From Cotesia glomerata (Eukaryota; Arthropoda; Insecta; Hymenoptera; Braconidae), in NCBI RefSeq assembly GCF_020080835.1, contig NC_058163.1, positions 4,437,318 through 4,501,317 of the forward strand: a stretch of 64,000 bases of DNA, in the 5' to 3' direction. A program made the position numbers and the translations under genes. The stretch's first letter is position 1, and each line of letters begins with the position of its first letter. Under the pieces are notes generated by a model. That model did not search any database. It saw only the letters and a list, made by a program, of their open reading frames with translations, and was not told where the DNA came from. Positions 58,061-64,000 of this stretch are shown piece after piece.

Positions 58061-58720
58061 TTCTTATTAAGAACATGTAGGACAGAGAATATTCAAATTT
58101 TGGACAAAATACTGAGACGCTTTTTGACCAAGTAATTTTTTAATAAAAAATCATTAAACTTGGCAGGAGTATGTTAATAATACTCTTTCGTATATTGATT
58201 CTTTTATTTTTAAATTTAATCATTGAAAAAAAATAACAAAATGATAAATAAATAGGTAGAGTTCGCGCGTAAAACTGCCTTATCTCCGGGCCCATCACAT
58301 ATTCAAGTAAATAAACTTTACTATAAGGAAATTACTAATAAACTTACAACCAATATAATCTTCGAGATTGATTTATTTTTTTGGTTAATCTTTACTTTAG
58401 TTTAGATTACTTATAAGACAGAATTATTGAAATGCAGCTAGGTTTGGATAGAAAACTAATTATCAACAAAAAATTTCATTTACTATAGTAAATAAACTAT
58501 AGTTTAATTTTTTTGAACAGTGTTTGGAGTATTGACAGTCAGCCTGATAACCTTCAGTACATTTTTATGTGTTTCAAATAAACAATCCGATATATTCAAT
58601 TGGAATTTTTATCACTAGTCCAGACTGAATTACCGACAACAGACTATACTACATGCTCTTAAGCCATATGTAATCCATATATATATAGCGATAAAAAGTA
58701 TTTTTTTCCGTGCATAAAAG
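58061..58720. other. AT-rich DNA, nothing recognised
   Basis: No exon or repeat assigned. Confidence 0.3.
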
Positions 58721-59514
58721 ATGGTTTTAATGGCTTAATTTCGATTTTTTTAATTTTTATAGTGGGACAAACATGATAACTTTTGAAAAAATAAATTGTT
58801 CAGCTCTATTTATTTTTTAATATCTTTATTTGCCTTAAGGGAAGTCAAGAATTGAAAATTGCAACTTAATATTGTTTTGTTTAATTATAATTAATTTTTG
58901 TTCGGCTGGCTGTTGGAGAAATTTTGTTCTTTAAGCAGCCATAGAAAAAAATTTATTTGTAAACAGAGCTTTAAGACAACTGATACTATACTCAATTGCG
59001 TTTAATTGGTCTTTTTTTATGATTCTCTTCGGAACGAAAGAGGCTGTTCAATTCGTATGAAACCAGATACTATCCACGGGAAAATTTAAACAAACTTACA
59101 ATTGAATTGTAAATGCAATTTCTTGTTAATTATTTGTAATTAACTTATTAAAATTATTTTTTAACTTATTCTTATAGTTTACAGTAAATAATTGCTATTT
59201 TTTCATTAAAAAAACAGTGGTTTTTATTGCCTATAGTGTAGGTTTTTCAAATTTTTATGGAGGGACAAACACGATAACTTTTGAAAAATTCTATTTTTCA
59301 ACCCAATTTATTTTTTAACCCCCTCATCTGCTTTAAGGGAAGTTACGGATTGAAAATTGCTGCTTAATATTTTTTTGTTGAATTATAATTAATTTTTGTT
59401 TGGAAAAATTTTCTGTCCTATGAGCAGCTATATAGAAAAATTTGTTTGTAAATAGAGCGTTAGGACAGCTGATACTAAACTCAATTGTATTTTTTGGCTG
59501 ACCAAAGGTAATAT

Positions 59515-59778
59515 CGAGGATTTTCAAACGCAACCACGTATCTCGATTTTTGAAGATGAAAGGGTTCTACTGAAAAATTAATAATTAATTATAAACGCGT
59601 TACTGAAAAAAAAAAAAAAAAAATATAAACCAGATTAATAATAAATACGATAGTATTTTTAGAAAATACAAGTGATAAATATTGTTCTTAGATGAATATT
59701 AATTTTTTATAAGCCATTTTTTACTTCATCTCTAAAATTGTCATTTTGGAGATACGAGGTTGCGTTAGAAAACCATCG
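59515..59778. mobile_element. MITE (264 bp) with an ATAT duplication
   Basis: Left CGAGGATTTTCAAACGCAAC, right GTTGCGTTAGAAAACCATCG, inverted repeats of ~30 bp extending through CGTATCTC. ATAT at 59511-59514 and 59779-59782; other F units have one uninterrupted copy (e.g. GTAATACAGTCTTT). TA could be the minimal duplication. Confidence 0.85.
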
Positions 59779-60189
59779 ATATAGTCTTTAATTGGTCCTT
59801 TTTTTTTTTTTTTTTATTCACTTCAGAACAAAAGATAGCGTTCTATTCGTATGAAAATCAATACATCCGCGGGAAAATTTAAACAAGTTTTAAAATTGAG
59901 TTGTAAATAAAATTTTTTGTAATTGATTTGTTATTAACTTGTTAAAATTATTTTTTTAATTAATTCTTATAGTTTAGAGTAAATAAGTGCTATTTTTACA
60001 TGAAAAAAGTAGTTTCAATGGTTTATAGTGTAGATTTTCAAATTTTTATGGAGAGACAAACACGATAACTTTTGAAAAAATAAATTTTTTAACTCAATTT
60101 ATTTTTTAGTCTCTTCATCTGCCTATAGGGAAGTTAGGCATTGAAAATTGCAACTTAATATTGTTTTGCTTAAATATAATTAATTTTTT

Positions 60190-60410
60190 CTCACCTCCGG
60201 GCGGAAAGCGTCAATTTTCCTCCCGCTGCGCTAAACGAAAATGCCGCTTTTCGCCTCCGTCGAGGAGAAAAATAGTATACACACGACGGGCAGTAAATAA
60301 GAAAGCCTCAGATCACATGTTTATTGACCTCGGCTTCGACTCGGACAACAATTACATGTGATCTGAGACATTTCTTATTTTACTGCCCTAGATGTGTAAT
60401 ATACTATTAT
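60190..60410. mobile_element. Hairpin insertion in family F
   Basis: Arms 60272-60320 and 60354-60407 (ATAGTATACACACGACGGGC; GATCACATGT and complements) flank a loop containing CTCGGCTTCGACTCGG. The left 80 bp are GC-rich (CTCCGGGCGGAAAGCG, TCGCCTCCGTCGAGG). Uninterrupted F units join ATTAATTTTTG directly to TTCGGCTGGC here. Confidence 0.75.
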
Positions 60411-60644
60411 TTGGCTGGCGGAGAAATTTTCTCTATTTTGAGCAGCTAAATAAGAAACTTATTCATAAATAGAGCTTTAAAACAGCTAATATTATACTCA
60501 ATTGTATTCTTTAGATGACCAAAAGTAATACAGTCCTTAATTAGTCTTTTTTTATGATTCACATCGGAACAAGAGAGTACGTTCAATTCGTATGAAAACA
60601 AATACTATCCCCGGGAAAGTTTAAACAAGCTTTAAAATTGAATT

Positions 60645-60901
60645 ATTATTTTTTTTTTTTTTATTAGTTATTATTTAGAGTCGGTTTTAACTGCTGTGGT
60701 CATATCATCGACTTTAACTGTTGGGAGTGGTACGTTGGGGTCTTTTTGGGTTGTGTAAATCTTAACTTACGCGGCAAGGGCCGAATATCAACCAAGTTGG
60801 TTTCTAAGACCAGCTTGGGATTCGAACCCACGCCTGGCCGGTAAGTTAGTCCGGGTCCTCTATAGGCCGTGCACCTTAGACGACTCAGCTAACGTCACCG
60901 G
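60645..60901 (-). mobile_element. tRNA-derived SINE (257 bp) with a 14-bp target duplication
   Basis: TTTAAAATTGAATT flanks it at 60631-60644 and 60902-60915. Minus strand: A box-like TAGCTGAGTCG (60881-60891), B box GGTTCGAATCC (60818-60828), A-rich tail at the low-coordinate end. The body differs from the SINE at 32452, so a separate family. Confidence 0.9.
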
Positions 60902-61050
60902 TTTAAAATTGAATTGTAAATAAAATTTCTTGTAATTAACTTATTAAAATGATTTTTTCAATTTATTTTTGTACTATATAGTAGATAATTATTTTTTTTT
61001 CTTGTAAAGTTTGATGTAAAATTAAAAAAAATAAAAATAAGATTAGTTAT

Positions 61051-61859
61051 TAGTGAAAACGTTGGGAATTTTTTACCGCATTGGATTACATATGGATAAT
61101 TTTAATGTCAAGCCATATCAGAAACTCTCTTAACGATATTTTTCTTTTGCAGAATCTGTAAAATTAATTTATATCTTCTATTTCCAGCGAATCCCTTGAA
61201 AGAGGGAAGCCGACAATAATTTTCTGGTTTTACGGGCAGTTTCGTTAGCAGCTTCGAAGCATCTTCTAGGAATAGGGAGGTCAAGGCTTGAAAAAACAGA
61301 GGAGAGTAAGAACAGAGGAGTTGATCCTTGTGTAGTTGGATCAGAGTTAAAATTGAATCGGGTTTAACGAAGCAGAAGCAACCTTAGGAAGAAGAGAAGG
61401 AGCGCAGAGAAGCTTGATTTTTTTCAGGTTGAACTTTATTTATTTTTCTTTTTTCACAAAGTTGGCTTTCCTTATTTCTTTGTCGTACAGGAGCTAACAT
61501 AACATACCATGCCATACCGACGGCACACGTTCCTCGACAGCCATTCACGTTCGTACTTTCTTCTGGGGAACTTGTGCACGTACACTTCCCCTGACTACGT
61601 GTCCTTTAACTGAGTCTTAAATACGTGACGCCAGGATAATGGGGAAGATTTCACAGCCGAGATCCACCGTAAACCGTACGTACCAACTACCAACAGTGTG
61701 CTACCCTACCAGCGGCTCGGCAACTCTCTCAGCTTTCACGTGAATTCGATTCTCCCAAGAGTTACTTTAACTTTTACTGACAATCTTTGACTGTCACGAG
61801 AAATACAAAAATGTCATTTTATGTCTGAGTGGTAAAGTAGTCAACAGACTTGCCCGAAA
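61051..61859. other. GC-richer single-copy island, no gene supported
   Basis: 61190-61430 is purine-rich and 61490-61780 balanced. No open frame with splice support found. Confidence 0.3.
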
Positions 61860-63560
61860 GATTTTGTAATAAAAAAATTTTTTTCTTTAATTAAATTCAT
61901 AGGAAAAATTACCCTAGATCATAATTTATTAGTTACAGTACTTATTGAAGTTAATAGAAATTAAATTTACCAGACGAAAAAAAAAATTTATTGTTATCGG
62001 ATACATAGAATTATTATCTAACATATTATCGATAGAACATTATCATTAATTTGCTAGGTTTTATATTTAACAAAAAATTTTAGTTTAAGAAAATTAAATT
62101 TTTAACTAATTTTTGTGATTTAATTTATTTTTTAAGGTTATTTCACTTAAAAATATGTATAGAATAATAGGTAATAGTAAAACAAATAACGAATATCATG
62201 GAAGTACATTTTTACAAACAAAATTTAACTTACTGCATAAAATTCAATTATAACTGATGATCAAAATGTGTAATTTTTTATACGGCTGAAACTTAAATCA
62301 ATTTTTCCTTTATTGTATTTATAATCAAATCTAGTGTTAAAAATCTCCAACAGGTGGCGTACGATTGCTGAATTTTCTCCCTACAAGAGACTTAATTTTT
62401 AAAATATGTTTCAAAGCAAAAATCAGTTTTGAATCAAATCATGTAATTTGTTGTACAACTGATAAGTCGAAAGTGATTGTGGCGCCGCCTCAAAGTTTGT
62501 GGATAGTTCTGGTACTTATTGTCAAACCTAGTTAATTTTTTAGTAATTTGACTTTACTGTAATTTTAAAAGAAAATAATTATTAATCTTAATTTTTTACG
62601 TTTATTATTTTTAACCCACTTCAGAAAAAATAATAGTATTTGTTCATATTTTCTTTCATTTTATTTATTATGGAATTTAATGTCAAAAATTTCCGACAAG
62701 TGGCGCATGATGACTTAATCTTCTCCTTACTAGAGAGTTCATTTTTTAATAATGTTTTAATGCAAAAGTCAATTTCTTATTTAACTACCAACCCAATTTT
62801 TCCTTATACAACATGGCAATTTAAAATTTCCATACATGAAAATCTCAAAATAACAAAAATTAATGATGAATCTTCTTAATTATTACTGCTTGTTATTTTT
62901 TAAGTTAATAATACAATATTCATAGTATTTTTCAATATTTTATTTCATTGCATGCATAATTATTAAAATAATTGTAACTAGCAACCTTGCAGTCACTCTG
63001 TGACTGCCGTTACTTGTGAACTATAAAAGAATAAAATTTTGCTTTATTAAATAATGAATTTTATTAAATTTTACTGTATTTTTTTAAATATTAACGTTTT
63101 TAAATATATAAGTTCATCCCGATGTTACACTTATCAAGAGCTTTTATTTAAGTACCCACATACATTTTGATATATTTTTCATATATACATATATATAATA
63201 TATATAAATATATGAAAAATTGATGTGGGTACTCAAATGAAAACTCTTGATGAGTGTAACATCGAGGTGAGCTTATATCTTTAAAAATTTCAATAGTACA
63301 CAAGGTCATTTCTTAATTGTGCATCTAGAGATATAGCATTTTTGAATGCGGCCTAAATACTATCAACCCAATTTTTTCCTCATTTATGACAATTTAAAAT
63401 TTCTCATCCATGAAAATCTAAAAATAACAAAAATTAATAATTAATCTTCTTAATTATTCCAATTTGTTATTTTTTAATAAAATAAAACACAAAAAATTGA
63501 TATTATTTCTCAATATTTTATTTTAAGAGATGCATAATTATCAAAAGATTTGTAATTAGA
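61860..63560. repeat. Family I composite repeat, inverted, with repeat G copy 5
   Basis: CAACAGGTGGCGTACGATTG (~62349), CGCCGCCTCAAAGTTTGTGG (~62484) and GACAAGTGGCGCATGATGAC (~62693) match the family I landmarks. Repeat G occupies 63096-63287 with ~70-bp arms. The open frame at 62640-62879 is inside the repeat. Confidence 0.7.
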
Positions 63561-64000
63561 TCAAGAATTATCAAAATGTCCCACAATTCCTGTAATTGCT
63601 ACGTCAATATCCCCGTACATGATTATTATTCGAAAAAACTTTTAAATCACCAGCGCCTGCTTACTTCTTTTTATTAGTTCCCATAATACAACTTGTTGTT
63701 CTTTTTCTTATTATATTTCTCTGCTTACTCCCTAGCATCCTCTTCTTTTTGCTATCCGGTACGTCTAAATCGAGACTGTGATTGTTTTCTTGACTGCAGA
63801 AACGCCTCGATTTTACGTTCCCATTCCTTTTCGAGCAGTTTAAGTTTTTTCCGGTCCCTTTTCCAGCTCGAGCCCCTGAGCGTCCAACTTATAACGAGAA
63901 TAGCTCTTGGAGAATAAAACTTTTCGCTAACTTTCGCATATTCCTTTCGGCGGGAGCGTACTCGTGTGTAAGCGTCGTACCGGCTCGCTGGTACAATTTT
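63561..64000. other. GC-richer single-copy end of window, no gene supported
   Basis: Pyrimidine-rich at 63660-63860. An open frame at 63693-63917 starts with a hydrophobic Phe/Leu run, but composition explains it; no splice sites or domains recognised. Confidence 0.25.

Larger units (their letters stand above)
58725..61050. repeat. Family F triple tandem array with three insertions
   Basis: Homologous ACAAAC points at 58767, 59265 and 60056 give periods of ~498 and, after subtracting the 264-bp MITE and its duplication, ~523 bp. Insertions are at 59515-59778, ~60190-60410 and 60645-60901. Confidence 0.8.

Noticed and set aside
60818..60891. Second apparent tRNA gene
   Set aside because: Same reasoning: a 257-bp SINE with a 14-bp target duplication.
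1..64000. Integrated viral DNA such as a polydnavirus segment
   Set aside because: No viral gene, segment-junction motif or circle boundary was recognised; open frames are short and repeat-derived.

Overview
The window is eukaryotic, very AT-rich and almost entirely non-coding. It reads as the interior of large introns in an insect gene, saturated with small mobile elements. Supporting points are short exons with GT-AG splice sites, tRNA-derived SINEs with poly-A tails and 14-17 bp target duplications, many TA-flanked miniature inverted-repeat elements (MITEs), and dinucleotide microsatellites. I suspect an AT-rich insect, possibly a parasitoid hymenopteran, but the taxon is inference. I see no rRNA gene, functional tRNA gene, bacterial-style operon, CRISPR array or intact transposase.

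The only coding sequence I can defend is two minus-strand exons: 42494-42631 (138 bp) and 12324-12433 (110 bp). Both have consensus splice sites and one open frame, and they are mutually in phase (the first leaves one base, the second supplies two, making a Gly codon). They are separated by a 30,060-bp intron. Together they encode about 82 residues: an acidic Ser/Asp-rich stretch, then a basic Pro-rich stretch ending Gln-Gln-Cys-Gln. This resembles the disordered linker of a regulatory protein, conceivably a zinc-finger transcription factor, but I do not recognise the gene. The rest of the gene should lie outside the window or in exons I could not recognise; a 22-bp microexon at 54554-54575 is one weak candidate.

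Layout: 1-12.3 kb is intron downstream of the second exon, with nested inverted-repeat elements (families K and J), a 431-bp retroposon and a hairpin with 320-bp arms at 6164-6820. The large intron, 12.4-42.5 kb, holds a 6.5-kb structure with inverted ends beside the exon, MITEs with CAC termini and TA duplications, a tandem family F carrying a double insertion of family E, two ~1-kb AT-rich repeat fields in opposite orientation, a tRNA-derived SINE, and a satellite with an exact 149-bp period. From 42.6 to 64 kb there are a duplicated splice-acceptor region, an AAGCTT-rich satellite with a 409-bp higher-order period, an inverted pair of ~0.9-kb elements with three GAGCTC hairpins 40 bp apart, several copies of a composite repeat (family I), a 140-bp near-perfect palindrome in TA, and a triple F array interrupted by three different insertions. 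Between these are GC-richer single-copy islands that may hold regulatory DNA.

I did not find a convincing new biological system. The most informative observations are the insertion histories (empty sites visible in paralogous copies), the duplicated acceptor, the fixed 40-bp hairpin spacing, the long hairpin and the 149-bp satellite. Repeat family letters are my own labels.
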